A DNA stretch of 64,000 bases from assembly GCA_037013685.1 (NCBI GenBank), contig CM072897.1:20844143-20908142 (forward strand), written 5' to 3'. The DNA comes from Acridotheres tristis. Taxonomy: Eukaryota; Chordata; Aves; Passeriformes; Sturnidae. Below are positions 24,701 to 39,700 of the stretch, one piece after another. Under the pieces are notes generated by a model that was given only the letters and a program-made list of their open reading frames with translations, was not told where the DNA came from and searched no databases. A program made the position numbers and the translations under genes. Every line of letters starts with the position of its first letter. Within the stretch, counting starts at the first letter, position 1.

Positions 24701-27700
24701 AATGAAATCACACATAGCTGAATAGGAGAAGGTAAAACATTTGAAAATGTTCAAAGCTAAACACGATACTGCTGCTGATTCACTGGCACCTTGCACATAC
24801 AGTGAAAGCACAATCTGTAAAGCAGCAGTGAACTGGTCTGGTGCAGGTATTTTCTTTTCGTCTTAGCTAGTAAGAAAACTGGGTGAGTCCTGAAAGTTAC
24901 TGGGGTTACACAAGCAAACAGGCCAAGACAGAATACTGTGCCCAGGACAAACATGCAACAGCCCAAATTTCCCTGCCAGTGATGGACACACCAGAACAAG
25001 CCTGCTCACTTTCTATGCTTCCGGCCATCTTCTAGAACACCATCACGTTCCAGCATATTTTACTCACCATCTGGATCACAGAGTTTCTTCAAAGCCCTGC
25101 ACATGGGAGCTTTGATACGCAGGTTTCTGCCTTTGTAACGAACAGTTGTAGCCCTGGATATATGGAAAGAGAAGTACTTAGGGGAACCAGTAACAACAGT
25201 GTGCCAACAGACCTATCCATCTCAGGCCCTGTCTTCTTCATCCACTTCATGTATGATTTAGACACAGGACTGGAAGGGATACTAAGCAAGTCTGCAGAAA
25301 ATGCAAAATTGGGAGAAGGTGTGGAGTCACTTAAAGGCAGGGAGGCCCTGCAGAGAGACCTCAGCAAATGAGAGAGAACTGGGCAATCACCAACCATGAG
25401 AAGTTTAACAAAGAAAAGTGCCAGATTCTGCACCTTGGATGTACGGACAGAGTGGGAAAGGAGATGCTGGAGAGCAGTGCTACAGAAAGGACCTGGAGGT
25501 CCTGGTCGAGGGCCAGTTGGAGCTGAGTCACCAATGCCCTGGAGCCAAGAGGGAAATCCCTCTTGGGGAACCTGGGGGCACCAGGTCTAACATTGCCAGC
25601 TGGGCTCAGGGGGGATTGTCGCATTCTGCTTTGCACTGGGGTGGCCTCACATTGAGTGTTGTGAGCAGTTTTGGTCACCACAATGTAATAAAGATATTAA
25701 ACTATTAGAGAGTGTCCAAAGGAGGGCAATAAAAATGGTATAAGGGGAAGCCATATGAGGTCTGCCTGAGGGCACTTGGTCTGGAGAAAAGGAGACTAAG
25801 GGGAGACCTCCTTGCAGTTACTACTTCCTCATGAAGAGGAGAGAAGGGGCAGACAGTGATTTATTCTCTATGCTGGTGACCAATGACAGGACCCAAGGAA
25901 ATGGCCTGAAGTTGTGTCAGGGCAGGTTTAGGTTGGATACCAAAAAAAGCTCCTTCTGCCAGAATGCTTGGGCACTGAACACGCTCCCCAAGGCAGTCGT
26001 CACAGCACCAAGCCTGACAGAGATCAAGAAGCATTAGAATAATGCTCTCAGGCCCATTGTGACTCTTGGGGATGGTACTGTGCAGGACTGGGAGTCGGAC
26101 TTGATGACCCCTGTTCTTTCCAACTCAGCTTATTCTGTGATTCTGGGATCAGGGACACAGAGCAAAACACCATCATGGCTACAGGAATGAATACAGAAAC
26201 ATAAGGGTCTGCACTGCAAGTTCACAGAGCATTCAGTCTTTCCTATCTTCCTTTACTTTTCATTGTGGAAGTGCTACTCTTGTGACTCTCCTCTTCCAGA
26301 TTTTCATTAAACACTTGGTTGTCCACTTGGGGAGGGACTTCTGTTTTGTAAGGGGACCAGGATTATGTTACTTTGTTCAAGAGTACCCTCACAGACAGCT
26401 GCTTCATGAAAGATAAGTGGTTTTGATTTAGTCTTCCCTTTATACTCATGACTCTCAATTATAGGAAGAAAGAGAGTCAAGTTTTTGCAGAGTCTTGCAT
26501 TTGGAAATATGATTACCATATCTGGTGTAGACATGAGGTCTAAGAGCTTGTGCAAAAAACTGAATAATCTTTTACACTATGATTTAACTGGTTTAGCTTC
26601 AATACCACTTTAGCAGTTCAAAGATCCTTAAAAGTGACAGGTCATTTTTGCTTTCACACTGTGAAACGACTTGATTTCTTCACTCCATCAGTCCTGTTTT
26701 CTTTTTAGGGACTTAAAAGGCAGGCAAAGAGCCCAATCAAATTACCAATGGCAGTATTACTACCTAATACTTGAAGCATTAAGGATCAGCTGGCATAGAA
26801 GCAGCACGATTGAACACAAGTCCTTGCAGACTTCCTCTAAGTAAAACACCATCACGAAGGAAGAGCAGTTGTCTACAGTGCTAAGAGGAAAATCTGAAAA
26901 AGGGGAGCAGAAGTGAAGGCAGACCTGAAAAGATGGAGCTGATGGGGTGAACAACTCAAAGTTTCAGTTACTAAACTGTGAACTTCTGTAGATTTGGAAT
27001 ATCTCTGGGCTGGAAGAGCAGATTTCCTTTCAACTTAATTCTTGGAAACAAGCATTGTTTGAAGATTGTTAGTCCCACCAAGTCCAACAGTGTAAAGTCT
27101 CTGTCAGTGTCTTCCAGTGTAAAGATTCTCTCTAAGAGAGACACAGAAACCCTTGTGGATATCTAATCAAAAAGTTAAGGTAAGGACAAAAGATAAAACC
27201 TCCTCATGGGCAGCTCAGCCTTAGCATGAGACTCCATATCCTCTTGTAACTATCCTTCTATTAAAGTGTAGATACAATTTTATCAGAAAAATCAGCATTT
27301 TGTACAATGATCCTCTTCCCTATTTGTAATCTGTTTTAATACAGTACATTCTTTTGACTGCTTGTGCAAGCTGAGACTCTCCTCCTTGATTTTAGCTAAT
27401 GCAATTCTTCATTATCAAATGTGCCTTTGAAGAGTGTGAGGAAGAGTCAGAAATAGCATTATTATTATCATCATCATAATTATTACCTTGACAGTACAAC
27501 AGTAAAAGTAAGAAGAGGTTTGGGAAGAGAAACATATTTTTTATATTAACTAATATAACTATATAAACCAATCAAGTTTTGTGGAAATGATTTCATCATG
27601 TGAGTGGAAGGTGACTGAAACAAGGGCCTGGCTGCTCAGAAGGCCCAGAAGGTTTGACCTGCCTAAAACAGCTGAGCTAAATGACCTAAGGAAAAGAAGA

Positions 27701-30700
27701 AAGAAGAAAAGTGCTGTTGTTCATTTTTCGTATTTCCTATGTCTGTTCAAGAACCCAGCTAGTTGATTGTAAAGCATTTATTGTTGAGCCAGACTACGTG
27801 GTAGTTGTTCGTGCTCAATTTGTCTGCCACCTGTGCAGGTGGACCTTGGGCTGCAGGTATCCACCATCTGTTACCACAGAGCAGCTTATAAATGAACATG
27901 AATCAGCATCACAAACTCCTCACTGCATTTCTATTTGTGCTTCAAAGGGCAGAGAGATGAGAAAAAAAAAACCAAAAAAAACCAACCCAACTAAAACCTA
28001 AGATAAAAGCCAGAACATAAGTGTGAAAAATTTAAGTATGTTATGGAAAAGATACTATTTGAAAGAAAACCCCCACCAAACAAAAAAAAAAACAAAAAAA
28101 CAAAACAACAAAACACTAGGAGGAAACCAAACAACTGCAAACCTGCTGATATCTATATGAAGAAGCAGGAACTACTGCCTTTCTTGAGTGTGAGGGGAAA
28201 TGGCACAGTTCAGAAATCAGTAAGCGAAGTACACCATTCAGTAAATGAAGAAACACAGAGCACACATAAATGTGACAAAACATTAAAAGTCTTCCTATGC
28301 AAGTTTTCACCCTGCCACTACAGCACTCTTCCACAACTACAGTGATCAATGCTATTTTCATGGTTCCCTAACACATGCTTTAGAATATTCCAGCTCCCCA
28401 CATTCAGGTGTTCTGCCTCCCCTAATTCCCTTTTCCATTAAGTATCATTAGCTTCAAGTAATCTAGGACAGAGTCTAAAGAATAACTTATTATCAAACTA
28501 ATATAAAAGCAGATCTATTTAGACATTCTAATTTTCTAATTGAAATCTATGGCTGGGAGGCTGGAAAAAGACTTTCTACAAATTTAGGGGAAAGCACAGT
28601 AAAGGAGTCAGTCTGCAACAGAACTACTCTTAGCTTCAAAATTCTTATTTTCTTCTGTTACCTAGATCCTGGATGTCTCCAGAAAAGGACAGGTCTTAAA
28701 AATAGTCACTCTACTGACTATGCATTCAGAATTACTAGTCTGACTTGACACCAAGAGCATAACTTACCTACTTAAAATGTTTTGGTTTAGTTATTATTTT
28801 TTTCAGTATGAACTGCTATTTTATGACCAAGATTTTTAGAGAGTTACAGATTTCCCCTCAGCATGCCAAAGAGCTTTCCCAAGGAACTGTAAGACAGTGA
28901 AGAATCACTCCTATCCCACATAAAATACATTCAGAATCTGAACCAGATGGAGCAATTAATGCCTGTTAATGGTTTCTGTCCTTCTCACCTTATGCTACAA
29001 AGAGCCTCTCAGGCTGGGTGGGTAAAACTACATACACTACCAGACACTGAAGAGTGCTCTGCTTAACTAGTGCACAGTCACAATACTCCTTTAATTAGGT
29101 GTTTCTTGTGGTTTGGACATTAAGAGGCTGGAGTGTGTGCAGAGATGGGAATGGAGCTGGGGAAGGGTCTGATGAGGAGCAGCTGAGGGAGCTGAGAAGG
29201 CTCAGCCTGGAGAAAAGGAGGCTCAGGGGGAACCTTCTGGCTCTGCACAACTCCCTGACAGGAGGGGACAGCCAGGGGGGCTTTGGGCTCTGCTCCCAGG
29301 AAGCAAGAACAGGAGAGGAAACATCCTCAAGTTATGCCAGGGGAGGTTTAGATGGGCTATTGACAAAATTTCTGCACTGAAAGAATGGTCAGGCAGTGGA
29401 ACAGGCTGTCCAGGGCAGTGGTGGAGTGTCCATCCCTGAAGAGATTTAAAAGACTTATGGATGTGGCACTTGGGGACAGGAGTTAGCGGTGGCAGGGCTG
29501 AAGTAATGGTTGGACTTGATGATATTGGATTCCAACCTAAATAATTCTATGATTTTCCCGAGTGAATCCACATGGTTAATTACTGTAGCTTCTATAAAGA
29601 ATTCTCATTTAATTATTTTATTAAACGTAACCCATCATTTCTCATTAACAATTAATGGCTTCATGGAAAAGGGGAGATATATCCTAATACAAAACAGACT
29701 AAGAATAGAAAACATCAAACTTCAGCTCTCGAAAATTAAGAAATGCCCCAAACTTTGGATGATCAATACAACAGTCAAGTTGGGAACAATGCAGTTTTAG
29801 GAGTTTCAGGATGAAGTTCTTACTTACCCGGCTTGAATGAGTTCATTGAGTTTAGCTGCATTCTTGTCATCCATACCTTTTCAGTAAATGAGATAACACA
29901 GTGGATTAGGATATACACTGTTAAACCTGTGGCCTTCTCTGTGTCCTATTGGGTTTTCAAAGCTAATTACATTTTATTCTCACATAGGATTAATGTGCAT
30001 AAATATGCTGTAACATAGCTCTTCTGGAAAGTTTGTATTTTCATAACATGCAAGCTTTACATGATACTTGCCACAAAAATTATTCTTTAAACATGTATTA
30101 AACCACCACAGTTTAGGTACTACAGCCATCTTTGAACACTGGGCTTTAATCTGACACTGGAGTATTAAAAAGCAAAGCTTCTTCCTGCTCAACCTCTGTT
30201 GCAAAGGCAGTAAGGCAGACTGAAACAGCATTCTAGAGCTTAACACAACAAAAAAGTAAATAAAAATAATAAAATGCGCATGCAACCCTCACTTTTTTGT
30301 ATGTATTATACAGCATGTTTTTAAACGGACATTTTGGTAACTTGATTTATATGACAATTAGACCTAGATCTATTTACTGAACAATTAACCTCCCTCTGGC
30401 AATGCTATAAAAGTATTTCTGGAGTGCTTTTGTGTCTCAATAGCTCTCAGTAAGTCTTCTCCATTTCTGTGACTGTGAATACCCCAAGAGAAAAAAAAAA
30501 GGGTTGAGGGGAAGGAAGAAACTGCTTTCCACAGCTGTAGAGTAGATCTGTCATAAATGGTATAGAGTCTTGCATCTTGAGTACATTTGGTCTTGGAGAC
30601 AAGAATTTTCCAAGTGACAGTGGGTGAAGTATGTAACCAAGTCTCAAAGTTCTAAAAAGACAGAAGCACAGAGGCTGCAGGCATTGCCATGATGACTGTG

Positions 30701-33700
30701 TGAAATCTTACTCCCAGTCATAGCAAGAAGGGTCTGCTTGGAAAACAAGATATGGGTACGGGAAAAAAAACATTAACACTGATTACTGCTGACAGTGCAA
30801 TGTGCCTTGCTTCTGCACCTGCTTTGTTACTAAAGAGTTCAAAATTGCTTTTCCAAGCTGAGCATGGCTTCTCCAGTTAACACACTGGAGATCTTTAAAC
30901 AAACAGAATAAAGTCAGTATGAACATTCACAAGTCTCTTTCATTACCTGTTATGACAGCAATCCCAGGTAAGGGAAGAACATAGCAAAAAACCCTTCCCA
31001 AAATCCCATAATCCTTGTAGGAATTGTACATGTTCACTCATGAACGCTTTCATGTCCATTTCACTTTACAACTAGTATGACTTCACAAAGAAGTGAAGGT
31101 ATTTTGATGGTTTTCCCTGTCTCAAAAATTAAACAAAGCAGGTAGAAGATGCACTATGATATAACATTGACTGTACAAAAAGCCTGGGGACAAATGAAAA
31201 AAAACATCGATAAAAAGGTGCATGCACATGGACTGGCACATATAGGGCATGTTCCTCTGCCCACTCTTCAAGCCAGTCATGTCAGAGCTCTCTGGTCTGG
31301 AAACCATGAAAACCATAGGAACCATGTCCTGGGGCTCGTCCCCACAGTGTGGACGTAGGGTAAGGTAGGGATCCTCTGTTCTCCTCAGGTGAGATTCCAC
31401 CTACAGCACTGGGGGTCCCAGCATATCAAGTACTTAAAGAAGGCTTATGAGAAAGACAAGGACAGACTTTTCAGCAGGGCCTGGAGGGACAGGACAAGGG
31501 TTGATAGTTTTAAACCACAGGAGGGGAGATTTAAACTATATATAATGGAAATACTTCGTATTATGAGTGTATGGAGGCCCTGGAACATGTTGCCCAAAGA
31601 AGCTGTGGCTGCCCCATCCCTGGAAATGTTCAAGGCCAGGTTGGATGGGGGTTCAAGCAACTTGGGATAGTGGAAAATGCCACTGCCCATGGTAGGGGGT
31701 TGGGACAAGATGGTCTTTAAGGTCCCTTCCAATCCAAACGACTCTATAGTTCTGTGAGTCTAAGCTCTGGTATGTTGCTAATGCAAGTAATTAACTGCCA
31801 GCAAACAGCAGAGCATTGTTATGGCACATACTCCTCCATCTCCACTCATCAATATGGACAAAACTGGACTCGGACTGACAAGGTCAGAACCCATCTTGCT
31901 TAGCCAGTAAAGTTGTTTCCAATTATGAGCAAACATTTAGAATAAAACTTAGAACATTTAGAGAAAAACACACCATCCCAGATTTTGACTGCATAGGCAC
32001 AAATAATTCTGGGTGTAAATGGTATCGTTTACAGACTTACTTGCTTAGGTTTCAATAGTAACAGAATAGATCATCTAAGCTTTGTGTACATTTTCCTATC
32101 ACCTGTGGGCAATACATGCACTGCAGTCTGCAGACAGGTAAAACTTCAAAATCTATCAAAGTGGACTAATGCAAGATTAAGAAGGTCTGTAAAAATAAAA
32201 ATACATTTAATGATGAAAGAACACCACAGATTACAGTAACAGTCAAGAACTCAAAAGTGGAACTGAACTAGACACTGCCAACCTCAGAGGCAGTAACTTC
32301 TGAATCCATCATGTAAAAATAACTTGAAGTTATTCATACTCACATCCTCCGATCTTTTTTCTTAGTTCCCCATAGCAGATTAAGCCATAGAGCTCCAGGG
32401 AAGATTTTTTCAGCCCTTGAGAAAACACTAGAAAGCAGAAAAAGTGTCAGCGAGATGCAGGTTGCAGATACGCACAGCTACATTGCAGATACTCATTTCA
32501 ACACTAAATAGGAGAGGATTTGTATTTTCAATGATGAGACAAAGCAGATCAAAGTTCTGGCTCAAGAAACACTACAATGGGGTTGGTTCACCAACTTCCT
32601 TTTCATGGCATTTTTTAGATTACAGGAAAACAATGCAGCTTTCATGGAATTTAAATCAATTTGCAACTGCTCAATATGCAAAATAAAGCAAATTAATAAT
32701 AAAGTTAAGTTTAGTATCAACTGTTTACAAATTCTAAGGGAAATGTCCAGATGCTCCCAAGCAAATGCATACAGAACTCTTTTACATGAAAATTCAGAGG
32801 TAGGTCTGGATTTTCCAGAAGACAGAGAACATTTTTTTGTGCACACAAACATACCCTAAGAGATTTGATGCAAATTCTAGATTCTAAATTTTTACACAAA
32901 AAATTGCTGACATTTTATTCAACTTTGCAAGGGTTTTTTTGTCCTTTCTCTTCAACACACAAAATGCAGACATTACTGCTAATAGATCAAAAGATCTATG
33001 ATAGCAAGGACAGTCTTGTGGTTTACTAATCAAGTGAAAATATTTATTCTTGTCTATTCATCAAAACTTTACTTCTCTTTGATCTCAAAATCCAAGCACA
33101 CATATTTCTACCAATGCTAAACCTAATCAAACTACTGATTGTTAAATTCTTTCAGACACTGAGATTCTAGACCCCCACAGATATAGATACATAACTTTTA
33201 GTTATCAAAAAGACACATTAACTTCTTCCATGACATCTTTTTATTTTAAAAATTCTTCCAGACTGCATTTGCTGCAACACTGGCTTTTAAATAAAATACC
33301 AATGGCTTCATCTTTAAGTGTTGCCTTGTTTTGAAAAAGGAACACGCAATACACCTGGTGCCAGGTGGTTTAGATATTCAAGTCCTCCTTTAGGTAACCT
33401 AAGCTAAGGAACACAAAAGTTCATAAACTACATACTCATAGTATAGTATGCACTATTGTACACAGTACAATACTAAGTGTATCGTACACTAGCTTTGCAT
33501 TCCTTCATTTTCTTTCTAGCCACATCTATTTCTCCTTAATGAGTTACTTTTAATAACTCATTTTTAATTTTTACTAAGGTTTAACAAGACCAAGTGCTGG
33601 GTCCTGCACTTTGGTCAAAACTCCCTGCAGCACTATGGGCTGGGGACAGAATGGCTGGACAGCGCCCAAGCAGAAAGGGATCTGAAGGTGCTGATTGACA

Positions 33701-36700
33701 GCAGGCTGGACATGAGCCAGCAGTGTGCCCTGGTGGCCAAGAATGACAATGGCATCCTGGCCTGGATCAGGAATGCTGTGGCCAGCAGGACCAGGGCAGT
33801 GATTCTTCCCCTGTACTCAGCACTGGTTGAGCAGCACCTCGATTGCTGCATTCAGTTCTGGGCCTCCCAATTTAGGAAGCACAGGGAGGGGCTTGAGCAT
33901 GTCCAGAGAAGTGCAACAAGGCTGGTGAAGGGACTGGAACACAAGTCCTGTGAGGAACGGCTGAGGAAGCTGGGGATGTTTAGTCTGGGGAAAAAGAGGC
34001 TCGGAGGACATCTCATCACTCTCTACAACTCCCTGAAAGGAGGGTGTAGCCAGGTGGGATTCAATCTCTCCTCTTAGGCAACCAGTCACAGAATGAGAGG
34101 ACACAGCCTTAAGCTTCATCAGAGAAGGTCTAGGATGGACATTAGGAGGAAATTCTTCATAGAAAGAGAGATTGAGCATTGGAATGAGCTGCCCAGGGAT
34201 GTGATGGAGTCACTGTCTCTAGAGGTGTTTTAAGAAAGGATTGGATGTGGCACTTGGTACCATGGTCTACTTGACAAGGTGGTCTTAGGTTGGACTCTAT
34301 GATCTCAAAGGTCTTTTCCATCCTAGTTGATTCTGTGATAAAGAGATTGTACTGTACAATAGCTTTGCATTCCTTAACTTCTTTCCAAATCCATTTCTCC
34401 CTGATGAGTTTTTTTTTAACTTGAGAGGCTCTGGCCACAAACTGTAGATGAATTCACTATCCAAACTTTTGCTGATATTTAGAGATGTTCAAAGACAAAA
34501 AAATTCAACCACCACAAACTGCATATTGGATTTATGCATCTTAGAATACACCATCAGAAGGACCAGAAAACTCTGGAGACTATTATTTAATCAACAAGCT
34601 AACAGGAGAACTAACATTTTTGACACCTTGAAGTCAGAATTGAATCTTAGTAAAATCTAGTCACTCTGAAATACATTTCTTTAGCCTATTATTCAGATTA
34701 GGCCAGCCACAAACTATCCTGAATCCTCTCTGCCCATTCATAAGTAGGATGGATTTGATAAAAATCTATTCTCAATTTTCATGTTACTATTACTGTTATA
34801 AAGCACCACCAGCAGTTCATCTGACTTCCTAATTTCGTTTTCATTAAAGCAGTTGCAGACGGAGGGAAAAGAATGGGAAGGGGAATATGGCACTGGGAAT
34901 CCTAAGTTATTGAACCCATGGTACAATTTTAAACTTCTTTAAAGTAGGAGCAAATATGTCACCATTTACACTTGTATCGGACTGTTATTTGTTTCTACCT
35001 TCCCCCAAGAATTGCGAAGTGGTGTTGGGTCAGCTTGCTTGATAGAACCATGCCTGATTAATGTTTAGGCAGTTCTCCTTGAAGGTGTGTTCCTGAGCAT
35101 ACAAAAACATTTCCTTGAACCTAGTTTTTTCCCGGTATTAACATCAGGATCTGCATTTACTATGGTGTGGTGAATTCACAGAATTGTAGTGATATGAATA
35201 CCAGGTTTTAAAAAGTATTTTTCACAAAACATGAACCTTGGTAGGGCCATGCTAACAAAAATAAGTGAGACACTGTGGACTCCCTGAAGTCTCCACAGCA
35301 GGGTTGGAGATGGGACATTGAGCAACCTGGTCTAGTGGAAGGTGTCCTTGCCCATGGCAGGGGATGGAATGGGACAGTCTTTGAGGTCTCTTGTAACCCA
35401 AACCATCCTGTGGTTCTACAACTCTACGTGCAGTATTTATTTCCTCACCTCTAAAAGGCAGGACTCCAACCCTTGCACCAAGCCCATTTTGGTGCATACT
35501 AACCATTGTCAAAGTCAATATACTTGGAGATCTTGTGCCAGGTGCGGTAGTAAAAATGCCGGACCTGCTCCTTGTTCTTCACCATGCTTGCTGGTTTGCC
35601 TTTCTTCTTGTATTTCAAGGCAATGTTGCTCTGGATAGCTTCAAAGTCCTTCCCATGCTGAAGAAAGAATAAATCGAATTGAAATACTGAAACCCAAACT
35701 TGGATCTTGTCGTAAGTCAAGTCAAACAATGTGAGGGACTTCAGGGTTCTTTCTGGGAAATTGGATTTCAACATCCATAAAAAAAATTTTTGGGGATCAG
35801 AACTCAACAGTGACACTGGCTTCCTTTGTTTTATATAAAATGCAATATAGATGCCAAATTAATTACTTTCTAATTTCTTTAACTATTGCAAAATTAAAAA
35901 TAGCAAGTTGCTAGCAAATAAAAAAAAAATCACCCAACTTTACTCACAAATGCATTAAGTAGCAGGACTAAAAACATTGATTTTCTCTCTGAGCATTCTT
36001 TAGTTTCGTCTGCATTGCCCCCACCATTTCTGACTAGCGTAAATAAAAAATGTACTATATTTACCAGCTGCACTTTTATTTACAGTACATTTCATGTTAC
36101 TGTTACTCGGAGTAAAAAAATTTGACTTTTGATTTGATTTTATACACATTAACTCCTGGTATCACAAATTTTTTGTATTCAGAAAAGATTGGAACTGATT
36201 TAATTACAAAGTATGAAAACCTCTTTTGAAAGGCAGTATCACAAAATGAATGGTAGAAGGGATTGAACAAACTGAGTCTCAGATCCACCTTAAAACAAAT
36301 CCTTAAAATTTTTCCTCACTATTCAAAAAAAGTCAGTAAAGCAGCTTAAAAATTACTTGATTCCCAGGAATATTACTGCAATTTAGAGGAGCTAAAAAAA
36401 GAAAACACTGTTTAACTGTTCATTTTGTCGACAAAATATATGTATGTGATACCATGCCTATGATGAAAAAAAATTCAAAAAGATGCACATGTACAAAGAA
36501 AACTCCCCATCACTGCTTTTGTTTTTACCTTTGGCATGCATTTTCAAAACAGATATGCTGTTGAAATAATCACAAGAACAGGTCAAGCAGGAATCCATCA
36601 TATACATCATAAGGAACAGAAGGTAAGATGACGCAACATTTTCCTGCCTCTCAGCCCTAGGATTGAACTGGTTCTAGCCTCTTCATGGCCAAAGACTAAA

Positions 36701-39700
36701 CATAATTCTCTTTAGAACAGAACAGCTTTTCTTGTTTGTTGTAACACAGACCAAGTGTGTTACTTTTGAAAGTTCAGATGGGGACATTATTTAAGTATTT
36801 TTCATTTGAAACAGAACCGTAATTCAATAACTGAAATTATTATAAACATTCATTAATAAAACTCAGAAATCTTTCCTGTGTATTTAAAGAAAAAAAACCA
36901 AAGAAATATGAAACTTTTGACACGTGGCTTTGACTGACAGCTGTTTTACTGCCCTGTATATGGTCCCACAAATGCTCATCTCTAAGTGGCCTTCTGCTCC
37001 TGCCAATCTCACCCGAATCAACCTTCTTTAAGAATATGCAGACTGTAACTAAAGCCATCTAAGTCTGTTATTTTCTTCTGTGTGTACCTCATACAGTCCC
37101 TCAAAGAAAGTATTCTTGTCTTCCGTGCTCCATGACTCCCACTGCCGTCGGACCTTCTTCCCTTCTTCCTTCTCTCCTGCCGAGGAGCCCAGGTTCCTTG
37201 CCGCTGACTTGGAATTCCCAGCAGGATTGCTGGGAGGAATTCCTGACGTGCCACCAGGTGCAGTCCCTCCATTATCTGCTGCTGTAAAAACCATGACCAG
37301 AGTGAATATTGAACCAACAGGAGGATCTTCGGATAGAGGTGAGGGAGTAACTCAGAATGTTCTCCTTTTACACTTGAAATACACTGGGCAAACAACGAGG
37401 TTTGTTTAATAGGAATAAAATCTCAAAGCGCAAAAAAACTAGAGGAAGGTCCCAATGGCTTAATTTCGTATTTCTAGAAATAACACAGATAAGCAGGAAT
37501 GTATCATAGCAGCCTCTACTAGATAACCCTCTCTGATGCTTATATGCTGGTGAGCTCTGCAGTCACTGCCCTGCAGCCACAGAGAACTCCTGAGCAGTAC
37601 TGAACAGGGAGCTGACCAATGGAACAAAGTGATGTCCGTGAGGAAAATAGGCAGAACGTCACATTCTCTTCTTTGGTCTTGATCCTACTGCCTCCAGAAG
37701 AACTGTGGAAAGGGAAGGATTGAGAGATGTAGGCTTTAGTTCATCACACAACAATGGGTCAAGCATTTCCATGATCTGATCCACAGTGTATGACCCTCAG
37801 AGCACCACCTCTGACATGGACCATTAGGAAAACTCCAGCTATCCAAAGGATGGCAAGTCTCAATCCACTCTCCTTTCCCAAATTCTATTGTGGCTTTCAA
37901 AAACAGGCATAGAAGTGTAATCTTGATTGTCCCTTTGTCAGTTATCAGCATCCAAAGAACACGGAAAAAGAGATATGAAGACTGGAAATACTAAAATGAG
38001 AATAATGCCAGATAAAAGAGAAAGACTTTGCTGTTTACTCAAGTAGGGACCTGGAAAGAAAATGGGATGGAAAATCTACAAACAAAACATCACACCTGAT
38101 TTGACACTGTAAATCAGAGTGCTAATCCAGAAACCAGGGTCAACTCCCCAAAGTGTACTCATTTTTTTCTGTAAAAATATAACTACTCCCCGTAATTTAT
38201 ATTTCAAAAATAAATTATCTTTAATTTTATTTTAAAAAATTATTTAGGATTTGACTGTATTTACCAATGCAGACATCTACTTAATAAAACAAAAGCCTTT
38301 TAACACTAAACATTCACTTTCACTACTCATTACACTTTCCTTTTCTCCAGTTACTGGCCTGTATGTTTTGAGTTTTACCTCATGATATATTGGCGTGACT
38401 TAGTTTATTTGCTTATACACCCAGCTTGTACAATACAGCAGTCCCAACCAGTTTCCCTAATTTTTATATATATCAGCATAATTCTCTCTCTTATATTTAG
38501 GCCTAGAAAGTCCAGTTATCTTTTCAAACTCAACTTCATGAAGCTTTACCTGACAAAGCCAGTGTCTTATACATACACACACATATATATCTCATTCAAA
38601 AACCCAGAGATCCCAGTTTGATAATTCTATAGTATTTTTTTTAAGTATAAGAAGAATCAGCTGTTACAGGCCCACTATGCTTTAGAGATTTAAAGACTTG
38701 TATATAAATCTTAACAAGTTAATTGCAATTTGAAAGGAATTCCTTTGGGCAACAAAATCATGTTTCTCCAAATCCTAGATAAGGTAGTTTGTTCAAGTAA
38801 TGGAGAATATTTGAAATCAAACCTGGAAGAGAGCAAGGTGTGTGAAAGTCCATTTTCTCCTGCATACAATAAATATTTAGTTGATACAAAATATGATATT
38901 GTGACCATTTTGGAGTTAATGTTGCTTTTATTTCTAGGGATGACTATTGACTCTTTTGAAGAAAATTACTGTCACCACAGGGAAGCATGTAAGCCAAGAC
39001 ATGAAAAACCATTAGACATCTAGAAGAAAATGCACTTATAAACAACTTCTCAAATAAACAGCTTCTTTACTTCTTAAAGTCTTCATCAGCCACTGATAAA
39101 ATAATTGAAACTTAAGCCATTTAATTCTGGCAATGTGGAGGTAAATCCTTTAAAAAAAAAGGAAACCACAAGAAAAAAACTGAGCACTTTAACAGATGGC
39201 TGAGAAGAAACCCAACACAGACACAGAACTGACACTTCTTCATTCTGCAAATGTGAGACTGGAGTATCACAATTTGCACAGTAATGAAATACAGATCTTT
39301 GGTCAAGAAGGGGAAAGTCAAACACATCAGTCCCCAAACTCAATCTCCAATCTCCTGTTGCTACCAGCTCCCAACACAAAAGACATCCTTTATCAGAAGT
39401 TAGGCACAGGATTTCAGTCCAGATCACAGATCCCCAACTTCTGAGAAATCCTTCAAAGGAACAACGAATGCAGGATTTGGGGCTTTCATTTGTGTGCTGG
39501 GTGGTTGTTTTTTGTTTGGGGTTTCTGGGGGCTTTTCTTTTTTTTAATACTTACTAAAGTAAATAAAATCCTAAGTCAGCTGCCTGAAGAACAGATCTTA
39601 TCAAGGATTTTCTAAAGATTGCTCAGTACACTTGGTATACATAAAGTTTTCATTATTAAAAGACATAGGAAACTAAAGTGTCAGTGAAGATTTTATGGTC

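Noticed and set aside
37080..37409. Plus-strand open frame of 109 codons at CRAMP1 exon 2
   Set aside because: It is the shadow of the minus-strand coding exon and has no family match.
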